Of a DNA stretch of 64,000 nucleotides, positions 7,840 through 17,068 are shown piece after piece. Positions within the stretch are counted from its first letter, which is position 1, and every line of letters starts with the position of its first letter. The stretch covers positions 1 through 64,000 of the forward strand of contig JAIPJY010000037.1 in NCBI GenBank assembly GCA_021733925.1, read 5' to 3'. Under the pieces are notes generated by a model that was not told where the DNA came from, made no database searches, and saw nothing but the letters and a program-made list of their open reading frames with translations. This DNA is from Prosthecobacter sp. (lineage in GTDB: Bacteria > Verrucomicrobiota > Verrucomicrobiia > Verrucomicrobiales > Verrucomicrobiaceae). The position numbers and the translations under genes were made by a program.

Positions 7840-9267
7840 ATGCGCTCCCTACTCTCTGCCTTCCTAGCCCTCATTCTCGCCCCACAGGTGGCATCCTCAG
7901 CCTCTTCCACCCCCAACATCGTCATTATTTTCATGGATGACATGGGTTATGCCGATGTCAGCTGCTTCGGTGCGCAGGGCTACAAGACACCTCACATCGA
8001 CCAACTCGCCGCCGAGGGCCGCAAGTTCACCAATTTCCATGTCGCCCAGGCCGTGTGCAGTGCCTCGCGCACCGCCCTGCTCACCGGCTGCTACCCGAAC
8101 CGCGTGGGCATCCACGGCGCCCTCGGGCCCAGCGCCAAGCACGGCATCAGCAGCGGTGAAATGACGCTGGCCGAGCTGGTGAAACAAAAAGACTACGCCA
8201 CCGCCGCCGTGGGCAAATGGCACCTCGGTTCCCTGCCCCAGTTCCTGCCCACCCAGCACGGCTTCGACCAGTACTACGGCATCCCCTACTCAAACGACAT
8301 GTGGCCCTTCCATCCCCAGGCCAAAAAGGGCGCCTACCCCAACCTGCCCATGATCGAAAACGGCCAGGTCGTGGATGACGATGTCACCCCTGAGGACCAG
8401 ACCCACCTCACCACCGACTACACCACCAAAGGCGTGCAGTTCATTGAGAAAAACAAGGACAAGCCTTTCTTCCTCTACCTCGCCCACAGCATGGTGCATG
8501 TGCCCCTGTTTGTGAGTGACAAATACAAGGGCAAATCCGGCAAAGGCCTGTTTGGAGACGTCATGATGGAGGTCGACTGGTCCGTAGGCCAGATCGTGGA
8601 CACGCTGAAGAAAAACGGCCTCGAAGACAACACCTGGGTCATCTTCACCTCCGACAACGGCCCCTGGCTCAGCTACGGCGACAATGCCGGCAGCGCCGGA
8701 CCCCTGCGCGAGGGCAAAGGCACCTGCTGGGAGGGCGGCACCCGCGTGAGCGGCATCATGAAATGGCCGGGCAAAATCCCCGCTGGCACCACCACCGACA
8801 CCATGATGATGACCATCGATCTCCTGCCCACCATCGCCCACGTCATTGAGGCCAGGCTGCCCGAGCACAAGATCGACGGCCTCAACTGCTGGCCCATCGT
8901 CGCCGGAGAACCCGACGCCAAAAATCCGCACGACTTCTACGCCTTCTACTACGAGCAAAATCAACTCCAGGCCATCAGCAGCGGAGACGGCCGCTGGAAG
9001 CTGCAGCTCCCCCATTCCTACCGCAGCCTGCCCGCCGACGCCCCCAAAGCCACGGGCGGCAAGCCGGTCGGCTACAAGCAGGTGAAGATCGCCCAGCCGG
9101 AACTGTACGATCTCTACGGCGACCTCAGCGAATCCAAAAACCTGGCCGCGCAAAACCCAGCCGAAGTGGCCCGCCTGCAAAAGCACGCCGAAACCATCCG
9201 CGCTGAACTCGGCGACAGCCTCATGAAGATGCCCAAAGGGAGCGGGACGCGAGAGGCGGGGAAGTAG
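7840..9267 (+). CDS. Secreted type I sulfatase
   Basis: A 475-residue exported sulfatase that removes sulfate esters from carbohydrates or other substrates after maturation to formylglycine. A signal peptide covers residues 1-22. NIVIIFMDDMGY (Asp33-Asp34) binds calcium. The signature C73-S-A-S-R77 followed by TALLTG is the Cys-type site matured by formylglycine-generating enzyme. GKWHLG and a later SDNGPW carry further active-site residues. Length is typical. Such enzymes are numerous in Verrucomicrobia that degrade sulfated polysaccharides. The substrate cannot be read from sequence, and no sulfatase-maturing enzyme lies in the window. Confidence 0.93.
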   Translation: MRSLLSAFLALILAPQVASSASSTPNIVIIFMDDMGYADVSCFGAQGYKTPHIDQLAAEGRKFTNFHVAQAVCSASRTALLTGCYPNRVGIHGALGPSAKHGISSGEMTLAELVKQKDYATAAVGKWHLGSLPQFLPTQHGFDQYYGIPYSNDMWPFHPQAKKGAYPNLPMIENGQVVDDDVTPEDQTHLTTDYTTKGVQFIEKNKDKPFFLYLAHSMVHVPLFVSDKYKGKSGKGLFGDVMMEVDWSVGQIVDTLKKNGLEDNTWVIFTSDNGPWLSYGDNAGSAGPLREGKGTCWEGGTRVSGIMKWPGKIPAGTTTDTMMMTIDLLPTIAHVIEARLPEHKIDGLNCWPIVAGEPDAKNPHDFYAFYYEQNQLQAISSGDGRWKLQLPHSYRSLPADAPKATGGKPVGYKQVKIAQPELYDLYGDLSESKNLAAQNPAEVARLQKHAETIRAELGDSLMKMPKGSGTREAGK

Positions 9268-9285
9268 AGGAGACGCTGGAGCGAA

Positions 9286-9660
9286 CTATAGCTTTTGAAG
9301 AAAATCGCCGGGGTTGATCGGAGGCACTGGCCCTTTCAAAAAGCCGGCTTCATCCCGGGTAACCAGCCAGTCCACGCCGCTGGCCGATGCCGCAGCGGCA
9401 ATCAAGGCATCTTCGTAATCCGTGATGCCATAGCCAAGAGCCTCCCGGGCCTCGTCCTGCCCCACTGTGGCCACAGTAGCCCAGGTGAGGAGATCACGAA
9501 TCATCTCCAAAGCATAAACCTCACCACGCTTCCTGGCAGTGATGTAGAAAACAGTCGCAATCCCGTGCCAGGCCACAAAAAACGCGCATTCGATTTCAGG
9601 TTGGGCGGTATCTTTGCAAATCAAAGGAGTCCCATGCCGTCGGGACAAAGCCTGCTGTTG
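9286..9660 (-). pseudogene. PIN-domain toxin remnant, 5' part lost
   Basis: The C-terminal part of a PIN ribonuclease: WHGIATVFYITARKRGE, then YGITDYEDALIAAAA with the acidic active-site pair, SGVDWLVTRDEAGF and the terminal NPGDFLQKL. The first strand with the essential N-terminal Asp (LDTN-like) is missing. The open frame continues to 9729, but that part is repeat-derived sequence without PIN features. An AbrB-like antitoxin gene lies just upstream on the same strand, the expected toxin-antitoxin order. The toxin therefore appears inactivated by a repeat insertion plus deletion. Confidence 0.7.
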
Positions 9661-9929
9661 AACGCAGCAAGGACGGCGCAGCTTTTTGGGCGCCTGCGAC
9701 GCAACAGACCCGAAATCACGGACCCGCACAGCGGTTCCCTACCTTCCCTGAAGCTCCGCACGCGCGAAGGGCTGGTAGGGACGCGTTGTGCGCGTCCCTG
9801 GAATTCTTTGTCCCAGCGTGGGCTGCTTGCCTCTGCACTCCCCCTTTTCAAAAATCCCCGCCCTCATGACCTGCCATCACCCCCGCATCTTTCCTCCAGA
9901 GTGCCATCTTCCATTTGCGAAGACACCGC
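9661..9929. repeat. Repeat-rich insert with GGGACGCG palindrome
   Basis: This noncoding block separates the antitoxin from the toxin remnant. It includes a perfect 8-bp palindrome, GGGACGCG-ttgtg-CGCGTCCC (9778-9798). Nearby are repeated TTCCCTACC/GGTAGGG words. Nothing in it resembles a transposase. It probably replaced the start of the PIN toxin gene. Confidence 0.55.
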
Positions 9930-10187
9930 CTAGACTCCGTACTTTTCCTGAAAATGCGCCATACGCACTTCTTCCGTTGTCTGTGCATCCTGACCTTTTG
10001 CCGAACCCGCGTACTTGCGTGCCCAAGCCCCCGCCCCACCCTTGTTCGTCTTCGGGGGCTGCGCTGCAGCTTTCACAATCTGAATCAGAAAGGTGGAACC
10101 CATTTCAGCCACGATACGCAGACTGTCACCTTGATGTAAATCAAGGCTGCGCACCTGTTCGGCAGGAATCTCTTTGGTGATGGTCAT
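9930..10187 (-). CDS. AbrB/MazE-like antitoxin
   Basis: An 85-residue protein starting MTITKEIPAEQVRSL, followed by LHQGDSLRIVAEMGSTFLIQI, the swapped-hairpin DNA-binding pattern of AbrB/MazE antitoxins. Its C-terminal tail (TEEVRMAHFQEKYGV) would normally wrap the cognate PIN toxin. The start at 10187 has AGGAAA 9 bases upstream, which favours it over the ATG at 10211. The toxin partner downstream is truncated, so the antitoxin is probably an orphan that may still act as a repressor. I infer the family by eye. Confidence 0.65.
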   Translation of the reverse strand: MTITKEIPAEQVRSLDLHQGDSLRIVAEMGSTFLIQIVKAAAQPPKTNKGGAGAWARKYAGSAKGQDAQTTEEVRMAHFQEKYGV

Positions 10188-10507
10188 GACGTGGATTTCC
10201 TGCCGGAGCATAGCTCAGACACGCCGGATTCCAAATCCAATTCCACAGCTTGACGCCCACGACCTCCAGCGTGGAGCCATGAGCCATCGACCAGGATCGA
10301 AATGACGAGGCGGGCAAAGAGGTGCTGGCGGGGCATCTTGATCCCCCGAAACATGCTTCCAGGCTCTGGGCGGCCATCCCCTAGGCAGTGAATCACTTTG
10401 CAGCACCTTTCATGCCTATGCCGCATTTAAGGTTGTCACATTCCCGGGCATGACTAGCATCGGCGGCTCCAGACCCAACCAGTCGTCCAACCAGCCACCA
10501 ACCAACC
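10188..10507. other. Intergenic stretch between antitoxin and amt
   Basis: About 320 bases between divergent genes. Three overlapping minus-strand frames here have no recognisable features and I do not call them. Just before amt is a run of CCAACCA-type direct repeats (10474-10507). I could not find a convincing sigma-54 promoter for amt. Confidence 0.4.
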
Positions 10508-11839
10508 ATGACCCATCCCTTGCTGAAACGCAGCGGGAGCGGAGCCTTGCGGAGCTTTTCCGTGATGGCCGCGCTCGCACTCGCCACGACCTCCGCTCAT
10601 GCTGCCAGCGGACCGAGCACGATTGACAGCGGGGACACCGCCTGGCTGCTGGTCTCGACGGCACTGGTGCTCTTCATGATGATTCCGGGGCTGGCGCTGT
10701 TTTATGCCGGCCTGGTCCGCGCCAAAAACGTGCTTTCCATCCTGATGCAATGCTTTGCGCTGACCGCCGTCATGAGCCTCGTGTGGCTGGTCTGCGGTTA
10801 TTCGTTGTGCTTTTCAGACGGCGGCTCGCTCATCGGCGGCTTTGGCAAGGCGTTTCTCATGGGAGTGACGCCGGATACCGTGCGGAGTGACTGCCCGACG
10901 ATTCCGGAACTGCTGCACTTCGCCTACCAGATGATGTTTTTCCTCATCACCCCGGGCCTGTTCATCGGTGCGTTTGCAGAGCGCATGAAGTTCAAGGCCA
11001 TCCTCGTCTTCAGCATTGCCTGGAGCCTGATCGTCTACGCCCCCTGCTGCTACGGCGTGTGGCACAAGGCAGGCGCGTTTTTCGGCCTGACGGGTGTGAT
11101 CGATCTCGCTGGCGGCATTGTCGTCCACATCACCGCCGGTGTGGCCGCCCTGGTGGCCTGCGTGATGGTGGGCCCCCGCAAAGACTTCCCCAGCGCCCAG
11201 CTCATGCCGCACAACCTGCCGCTGACCATCGTGGGGGCCAGCATGCTGTGGGTGGGCTGGTTTGGCTTCAACGCGGGCAGCCATCTCGCTGCCAATGGCG
11301 CGGCGGCCATGACCCTGGTCGTCACCCATCTTTCCGCCTGCGCCGCCTCGGTGGTGTGGATGCTCATCGAGTGGATTCGCAATGGCAAGCCGAGCGCGCT
11401 GGGCATCGCCACGGGTTGCATCGCCGGTCTCGCCGCCATCACACCGGCCGCCGGCAAGGTGGGCCCCATCGGCGCGCTCTGCATCGGCAGCTTCTCAGCG
11501 CTGCTCTGCTGGCTGGCCTGCGCCAAGCTGAAGAAGAAGTTTGGCTACGATGATTCGCTGGACGTGTTCGGTGTGCATGGCATGGGCGGCTTTGTGGGCA
11601 CCCTCCTCGTCGCGGTCTTTGGCTCCACGAGTTTCGCCGGTGGCCTGGGGGACTTCAGCATCAGCAAACAGCTCATGACTCAAGGCCTGGCCTCGCTCTG
11701 GACGATCCTGCTCTCGGGCGTTGCCAGTTACGTGATCTTGAAGGTCATTGATCTCACGATGGGCCTGCGCGTTACCCATGAGGAAGAGAATCAGGGACTC
11801 GACCTCGCGGAACACGGAGAAGCGGCCTACAACGATTGA
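10508..11839 (+). CDS. amt: Ammonium transporter (Amt/MEP family)
   Basis: A 443-residue inner-membrane ammonium channel. An N-terminal signal-like segment (residues 1-33, ending SAHA) precedes DTAWLLVSTALVLFMMIPGLALFYAGLVR, the first transmembrane helix pair of Amt. The pore histidines are visible in LAGGIVVHITAG and in DVFGVHGMGG, the twin-His arrangement. Eleven membrane segments are expected. The C-terminal tail (LRVTHEEENQGLDLAEHGE) is the standard regulatory tail that contacts GlnK/PII. No glnK gene is adjacent, unlike the usual amtB-glnK pair. The NtrC-type regulator at 23747 is 12 kb away and not clearly linked. Confidence 0.95.
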   Translation: MTHPLLKRSGSGALRSFSVMAALALATTSAHAASGPSTIDSGDTAWLLVSTALVLFMMIPGLALFYAGLVRAKNVLSILMQCFALTAVMSLVWLVCGYSLCFSDGGSLIGGFGKAFLMGVTPDTVRSDCPTIPELLHFAYQMMFFLITPGLFIGAFAERMKFKAILVFSIAWSLIVYAPCCYGVWHKAGAFFGLTGVIDLAGGIVVHITAGVAALVACVMVGPRKDFPSAQLMPHNLPLTIVGASMLWVGWFGFNAGSHLAANGAAAMTLVVTHLSACAASVVWMLIEWIRNGKPSALGIATGCIAGLAAITPAAGKVGPIGALCIGSFSALLCWLACAKLKKKFGYDDSLDVFGVHGMGGFVGTLLVAVFGSTSFAGGLGDFSISKQLMTQGLASLWTILLSGVASYVILKVIDLTMGLRVTHEEENQGLDLAEHGEAAYND

Positions 11840-11963
11840 TGCGCGTACTTCCGCCGGATCAATTTTGCGAATGCCTGATTGCGAATTGTCATTCAGGCGC
11901 GCATAGGCTTAAATTTATCATTCTCATCCTATTCAACCCCGCCACTCCCTTTCTCCCCCAGTC

Positions 11964-12929
11964 ATGATCGATGTTCAGGAACTCACCAAGCAGTATGCCG
12001 GGCGCACTGCGGTGAACAACATCTCCTTCAAGGTGGAACCAGGTGAGATCGTGGGCTTTCTGGGTCCGAATGGAGCCGGGAAATCCACCACGATGCGCAT
12101 CATCAGCGGCTACATGCCCGCCACCTCGGGGCGGGCCAACGTCGCTGGTTTTGATGTCTTCCATCAGTCGATCCAGGTGCGGCAGTCGGTGGGCTACATG
12201 CCGGAAAATGCCCCGCTCTACACCGACATGCGGGTCAAGGAGTACCTGCGTTTCCGTGCCGAGTTGAAAGGGCTCTCAGGCGTGACCATGCGCCGTCGCA
12301 TCGGCGAGGTGATGGAGCTCACCGGCGTCACCGACATGCGCAAGCGCCTCATCGGCAATCTCTCCAAAGGCTACCGCCAGCGCGTCGCCCTGGCAGATGC
12401 GCTCGTGCACAAGCCCAAGCTCCTCATCCTCGACGAGCCCACCAACGGCCTCGACCCCGTGCAGATCCGCCATGTGCGCGACCTGCTGCGCAGTCTGAAA
12501 TCCAAGCACACCGTGCTGCTTTCCACGCACATCCTGAATGAAGTCGAGCAGACCTGCGATCGTGTGATCATGATCCATCAGGGACGCATCCGCGCCAATG
12601 ACACGCCGGCGAACCTCACGCGTCAGCTGCGCTCCACCACGCTGCTGCACCTGGAAATCGACGGCACCGGCAAAGTGGCTGAAAAACTCGCCGAGATTTC
12701 CGCCGTGCGGAAGGCCACGGAAGAAGGCTTGCTCGTTCATCCCTGGCGGCGCTTCACCCTTCGAGTCGAACCGGATCACGACGTCCGAGACGAGGTGATG
12801 GAACTCGCGATGAAACAAAAATGGCGCATCCGCGAGATGCACCGCCAGCTCCCCACCCTGGAGGATGTCTTCGTCGAACTTTCCATGAACGCGGGCACGC
12901 CCACCGACATTCCCACCCACGTCCTATGA
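11964..12929 (+). CDS. ABC transporter ATPase, GldA-like
   Basis: A 321-residue ABC ATPase that powers the permease encoded next. Walker A GPNGAGKST is at 34-42, signature LSKGY at 133-137, and Walker B LLILDE at 153-158, followed by PTNGLDP. The His switch lies in LLSTHILNEVE. The C-terminal region (about 230-320) is an accessory domain like that of GldA or DUF4162 proteins. Its TGA overlaps the permease ATG (ATGA), so translation is coupled. It begins a four-gene operon with GldF/GldG-like and DUF4340 genes. The exported substrate is unknown. Confidence 0.9.
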   Translation: MIDVQELTKQYAGRTAVNNISFKVEPGEIVGFLGPNGAGKSTTMRIISGYMPATSGRANVAGFDVFHQSIQVRQSVGYMPENAPLYTDMRVKEYLRFRAELKGLSGVTMRRRIGEVMELTGVTDMRKRLIGNLSKGYRQRVALADALVHKPKLLILDEPTNGLDPVQIRHVRDLLRSLKSKHTVLLSTHILNEVEQTCDRVIMIHQGRIRANDTPANLTRQLRSTTLLHLEIDGTGKVAEKLAEISAVRKATEEGLLVHPWRRFTLRVEPDHDVRDEVMELAMKQKWRIREMHRQLPTLEDVFVELSMNAGTPTDIPTHVL

Positions 12930-13684
12930 GGATATTCTGGATTCTGCTCAAGAAAGAACTGCACTCCTTCTTTGTCTCCCCCGTGGCCTACGTGGTGCTG
13001 GCATTGGTCATGATTCTCAATGGCTTTGCCTTTCGTGCCGCCCTCTCCGTACTGGAAAGCGCACCCAGCGAAGGCTCCATCGTGAGCTGGACCTTTCACG
13101 CCATGTGGTTCTGGCTGTCCTACTTCTTCGTCTTCCCCCTGCTGACCATGCGCCTCTTTGCCGAGGAGAAAAAGATGGGCACTCTGGAGACACTCTTCAC
13201 CGCCCCGGTGCGTGCCTGGCAGGTGGTCGGCGCCAAGTATCTGGCCTCCGTCATCGTGTACTGCGTTCTGTGGCTGCCCAGCCTGTTCAATTTCAAGTTT
13301 GCCCACTGGATCACCGCCGGTCAGGTGGAGCTGCCTGCGGGAGCCATGGCAGGCGCGTATCTCATCCTGGTGGTGATGGGCATGTTCAATCTGGCCATCG
13401 GCTGTTTTGCCTCGTCTCTGACGTCCAATCAGATCGTCGCCGCCATCATCTCCTTCACCCTGAGCCTGATGCATTTCCTGCTGGGCATCTTCATCATGGT
13501 CGTGGGCCGCAAGATTTCCGACACCATCGTGGACGTCGTCAATTACTTCGCCGCCACCGAGCATATCCGCATCTTCACCGCCGGTCTCATCGACAGCCGG
13601 CCCATCATCTATTACCTCAGCATGTCGCTGCTTTTCCTCTCCTTCACCCACCACGTGGTCGAGTTCCGCCGCTGGCGCCCGTGA
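12926..13684 (+). CDS. ABC-2 type permease, GldF-like
   Basis: A 252-residue inner-membrane permease with six hydrophobic segments. The first (SPVAYVVLALVMILNGFAF) is characteristic of ABC-2/GldF permeases, and the central LFAEEKKMGTLETLFTAPV motif is the family's cytosolic coupling element. The start at 12926 is set by the ATGA overlap with the ATPase stop; the open frame extends upstream, but only inside the ATPase gene. It works with the ATPase and the GldG-like protein that follows 18 bases later. Confidence 0.88.
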   Translation: MRIFWILLKKELHSFFVSPVAYVVLALVMILNGFAFRAALSVLESAPSEGSIVSWTFHAMWFWLSYFFVFPLLTMRLFAEEKKMGTLETLFTAPVRAWQVVGAKYLASVIVYCVLWLPSLFNFKFAHWITAGQVELPAGAMAGAYLILVVMGMFNLAIGCFASSLTSNQIVAAIISFTLSLMHFLLGIFIMVVGRKISDTIVDVVNYFAATEHIRIFTAGLIDSRPIIYYLSMSLLFLSFTHHVVEFRRWRP

Positions 13685-13702
13685 GCCGATTGATCCACCA
13701 CC

Positions 13703-15199
13703 ATGCCGGATTCCGAACAGAACACCCCGCCTGCCAGCGCTGAAGCCAGGCCCATGCCGAAGCGTTACGGCATCGGCATGAACGTCGCCCTGCAACTCCT
13801 TCTGGCGTTCGCGCTCTTTGTCGGAGTCAACCGCCTCAACTACTACCATTACTGGCGCTGGGACCTCAGTGCCAGCCAGGACTACACGCTCAGCCCGGCC
13901 ACTCTGAAATACCTCGACAGCCTCTCGCGTGACGTACAGATCTACATCGTCTTTGCCCGTGATTCCAAAGTGTATGGCGAAGTGCAGTCCCTCCTGGAGG
14001 AATACAACCTGTACGGCAGGCAGCGCATCAAGGTACGCTCCATCGACCCCGTGCATGACATCGAGCGCGCCGAGCAGCTCAAGGCGGACACCGGCCTCTC
14101 CCTCGCGCAAAACGGGGTGCTGATTCGCTGCGGCGTGAACAGGCGTTTCATCACCGAGGAGGAGCTCGTCGTCAGGGAAAAGGGCACCAGCACCAACAAG
14201 CAGATCATCGAATTTCGCGGTGAAGATGCCATCTCATCCGCACTCATCTCCGTCGTGGAAGGCCGTGTGCGGCGTTTCTATTATGTCGTCGGCAAAGGCA
14301 GCCGCTCGGGTTTGGGAGAGAGTGATTCCTACAACGCCGTCATTGATCTCGGCAGGCAGCAGAACTTCGAAGTCATTCAGGTCAATCTCTCCGAAGTCGC
14401 CCACATTCCCACGGACACCGACGGCCTGCTCATTCTGGGCCCACGCTACGACCTGACCGAACGTGAGGTCGTCATGCTCAACAACTACTGGCAGTCCAAG
14501 CGGGCAGGCATTTTCATCATGCTGGATCCCGGCGGCGAAACCGCACGGCTCAACGCCTTTCTCACGGCCAATGGCGTGCATCCCCGTGGCGACCGCGTTT
14601 TGATGGCCGAAAGCACCAGCACCGGCCCCAAGAAAGAATTCTCCGTGCTGGGCGAGTTCACCAAGGAAGTGCCCTTCATTCACCATCTGACCTCTTCCGC
14701 CATCACTCTCGCCGGTCAGACGGAATCCCTGGAACTGCTCGAAGAGAACACCTCGCTCAAGGAGCAGTCCATCAGCGTCAAGCCGCTGATTCTTGCCGCG
14801 CCACGCTACTGGGGCGAAAAGCAATTCTTGGAGGAACTGCCCATCGTCGATGAAGAGGATACTCTGCCGCCCATTTATGTGGCCGCCAGCATCGAACGCG
14901 GTGCCTTGGGTGATGAAACCCAGCGGGCGGACACCTCGCGCATGGTGGTGGTTTCCAACTCCACCCTGCTCGACAAGCAAACCATGCTCGCCGTGAGCCG
15001 TGACTTTGCTGCCGCCGGCCTGAACTGGCTGATGAACCGCGAAAGTTTCATCGGCATCCCTGCCAAGTCCAAACACTCCTACCGCATTCAGCTCACCACC
15101 AAGCAGCATGAGCTGATCTTCTGGATCACATCCATCACCCTGCCAGGCATCGTTCTCGGCTTTGGCTTCATGGTCTGGGCCAGCCGGCGGGCCGCATGA
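13703..15199 (+). CDS. GldG-like ABC transport auxiliary protein
   Basis: A 498-residue protein of the gliding-motility-type ABC auxiliary family (PF09822-like). One membrane helix lies near residues 26-45 (NVALQLLLAFALFVGVNRL). A large extracytoplasmic region follows, with the conserved YTLSPATLKYLDSLSRDVQIYIVF opening and a LLILGPRYDLTEREVVMLNNYW GATase-like segment. A C-terminal helix (ITLPGIVLGFGFMVWASRR) ends it. In Bacteroidota GldA/F/G support gliding and adhesin export. In Verrucomicrobia and Planctomycetes this set occurs with DUF4340 and its role is unsettled. Confidence 0.85.
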   Translation: MPDSEQNTPPASAEARPMPKRYGIGMNVALQLLLAFALFVGVNRLNYYHYWRWDLSASQDYTLSPATLKYLDSLSRDVQIYIVFARDSKVYGEVQSLLEEYNLYGRQRIKVRSIDPVHDIERAEQLKADTGLSLAQNGVLIRCGVNRRFITEEELVVREKGTSTNKQIIEFRGEDAISSALISVVEGRVRRFYYVVGKGSRSGLGESDSYNAVIDLGRQQNFEVIQVNLSEVAHIPTDTDGLLILGPRYDLTEREVVMLNNYWQSKRAGIFIMLDPGGETARLNAFLTANGVHPRGDRVLMAESTSTGPKKEFSVLGEFTKEVPFIHHLTSSAITLAGQTESLELLEENTSLKEQSISVKPLILAAPRYWGEKQFLEELPIVDEEDTLPPIYVAASIERGALGDETQRADTSRMVVVSNSTLLDKQTMLAVSRDFAAAGLNWLMNRESFIGIPAKSKHSYRIQLTTKQHELIFWITSITLPGIVLGFGFMVWASRRAA

Positions 15200-15215
15200 C
15201 CCCTGACTTTGACTC

Positions 15216-17051
15216 ATGAGCGCACGCACCACTCTTTTTCTGTTTCTGCTCGTGGCCGCCATGGGCGTGATCATCCTCGGCATCGAGCGTTACTTTCCCT
15301 CCGCCATTGATCAGCGTGAGGTCAGACGCGGCCCCAGCCGTTTCGAAAGAGAAAAAGTCACCCGCATCGAAATCCTCACCGCTGAAAACGTACCGCTCAC
15401 CCTCGTGCGTGAAGGCACCGCCTGGAAGATCGAGGCACCCTATGACGATCTGGCCGATCCGCAGAAAGTCGCCGCGCTCATTATCACCCTCCATGGAGTC
15501 GAGTGGATCCAACGCGTCCACCAGGAGGAATTTGATGCGGCGGAATGGCAGAAAACCGGACTGGACAAACCACGCTTCAAGGTGCGCCTCCTCGCCGGTG
15601 ATGCACCGCTCTACGAATGCTGGTTCGGCGCGCCTGCGGCGGTTGAAAACAGCCTGTACATCGGCATGCCAGACGCCGGCAGCAATGAGACCGCCTGGTA
15701 CCTCGCCAAAAGTGAAGCCCCCATGGTCCTGCAGATTCCCGCCGCCTCCTGGCGCGACCCCAAGCTCCTGCGCCTGCCGGCGGAGGTCATCACCAGCATC
15801 ACCTTGAGCCAGCCCTCCGGACAGATCGTCCTCAGCCGTGAAAACGAGCACGCGCCATGGCTGCTCGAAAAACCGCTCAAAACACGCGGCAGCAAAGAGC
15901 GCATCACCGAACTGCTCTCCACCATTCTCAACATCGAAATCACCGAGGCCAAGGACGTCACCGCCACGACCAAGGAAGACGCGCAGACCGCCCACGCCGA
16001 TGAAATCAAAGTCACCGTCGAATCTAAAGCGCGCGGCAAATCCTACGAATTCACCGTCAAGAAACCTGCCGATGAAAAACAGGCGGTCACCACCGCCACC
16101 ACCGCCTATCGCAAACCCGCCTTCACGGTCGTTGCCAAAAATCTCCTCAATCTTTGGGTCAGTCCCAATGCCCTGCGCGACCACCTGCTGGCGCAGATCG
16201 ACGGCGAGCGGCTCGACTTCATCACCATCACCAGCAAGACCCACCCGGAGATCAATCTGCGCAACGAAGGCGGCTCCTGGTACCTGCAGCGCCATGGCAA
16301 ATGGGACCCCGCCAACGGCGAGCGCGTGGGACGCTGCCTCGACGCACTCAACAGCTACGAAATCCTCCAGTTCGCCGCAGATTCCGCCGCAGACCTGACT
16401 CCCTTTGGCCTGGACGATCCCTTCCAGACCGTCACCTGGACTCCGCAGCGCGAAAAGCCGGTGAAGCTCATGTTTGGCCACAATCCGGAAAACACCCAGT
16501 TCTTTGCCAAATACGAGAACGAGCCCTTCGTCTACCGCATTGATGCCTCTCTGCTCCCCTCCCTGCCCACCGACGGCATCAAATGGAAAGGTCTCGGAGC
16601 CCTGCGTTTCACCACCTTCGCCCTGCGCCGCATCTCCATGGCCCAAGGTGCCTATGCGCCCATTGTACTCGACTACAATCCCGTCACCGCCGAATGGAAA
16701 GCCTCACGCGGCGGCCATGATGTCACTGCCGAGCTCGACCGTGTCAAAGCCGACCAGCTCGCCGCCAGCCTCTCACGCTTCACCGTGCAGGACTGGGCCG
16801 CAGACCGCAGCGACGCGCTCCAGGCTTTGAAAACCCCCTTCCTCACCATTCAGGTCGTTCTCGGCGAACCCGGCCGCCTCGACGGCCCCGTGCGTGAGAT
16901 CGAAATCCTCTTCTCGCCCACCCAGCCCAATGCCAGCACGGCCTTCTACTTCGGCCAGATCAAAGACGACCCCGATGTTTTCTACATCACCAACAACGCG
17001 CTGCTGCAAATTGCTGGAATCAACATCTTCAAGCCGAAACCGGCGAAGTAG
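15216..17051 (+). CDS. DUF4340 domain protein
   Basis: A 611-residue membrane-anchored protein. An N-terminal helix (FLFLLVAAMGVIILGIERYF) is followed by repeated DUF4340 modules: 'FEREKVTRIEIL', 'GTAWKIEAPYDDLADPQKVAALI', and later 'GGSWYLQRHGKWDPANGERVGRCLDALN' with 'FGLDDPFQTVTW'. These alternate beta-rich segments with a helix in at least two copies. It follows the GldG-like gene by 16 bases and ends the ABC operon. DUF4340 proteins commonly accompany GldG-like proteins and are presumed to form the extracytoplasmic part of the same complex. Function is unknown. Confidence 0.85.
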   Translation: MSARTTLFLFLLVAAMGVIILGIERYFPSAIDQREVRRGPSRFEREKVTRIEILTAENVPLTLVREGTAWKIEAPYDDLADPQKVAALIITLHGVEWIQRVHQEEFDAAEWQKTGLDKPRFKVRLLAGDAPLYECWFGAPAAVENSLYIGMPDAGSNETAWYLAKSEAPMVLQIPAASWRDPKLLRLPAEVITSITLSQPSGQIVLSRENEHAPWLLEKPLKTRGSKERITELLSTILNIEITEAKDVTATTKEDAQTAHADEIKVTVESKARGKSYEFTVKKPADEKQAVTTATTAYRKPAFTVVAKNLLNLWVSPNALRDHLLAQIDGERLDFITITSKTHPEINLRNEGGSWYLQRHGKWDPANGERVGRCLDALNSYEILQFAADSAADLTPFGLDDPFQTVTWTPQREKPVKLMFGHNPENTQFFAKYENEPFVYRIDASLLPSLPTDGIKWKGLGALRFTTFALRRISMAQGAYAPIVLDYNPVTAEWKASRGGHDVTAELDRVKADQLAASLSRFTVQDWAADRSDALQALKTPFLTIQVVLGEPGRLDGPVREIEILFSPTQPNASTAFYFGQIKDDPDVFYITNNALLQIAGINIFKPKPAK

Positions 17052-17068
17052 TCCTGATCAGACGCTGC

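Noticed and set aside
10380-10507. Possible sigma-54 promoter for the ammonium transporter
   Set aside because: No convincing TGGCAC-N5-TTGC match was seen, only a weak GCAGCACC...ATGC resemblance.
12776-14110. A 444-residue minus-strand frame across the ABC permease and GldG-like genes
   Set aside because: Opposite to recognisable genes with overlapping starts and intact motifs; its His/Gln/Gly-rich translation has no domain.
15168-16646. A long minus-strand frame opposite the DUF4340 gene
   Set aside because: Shadow of the DUF4340 gene, which has clear repeated family segments.
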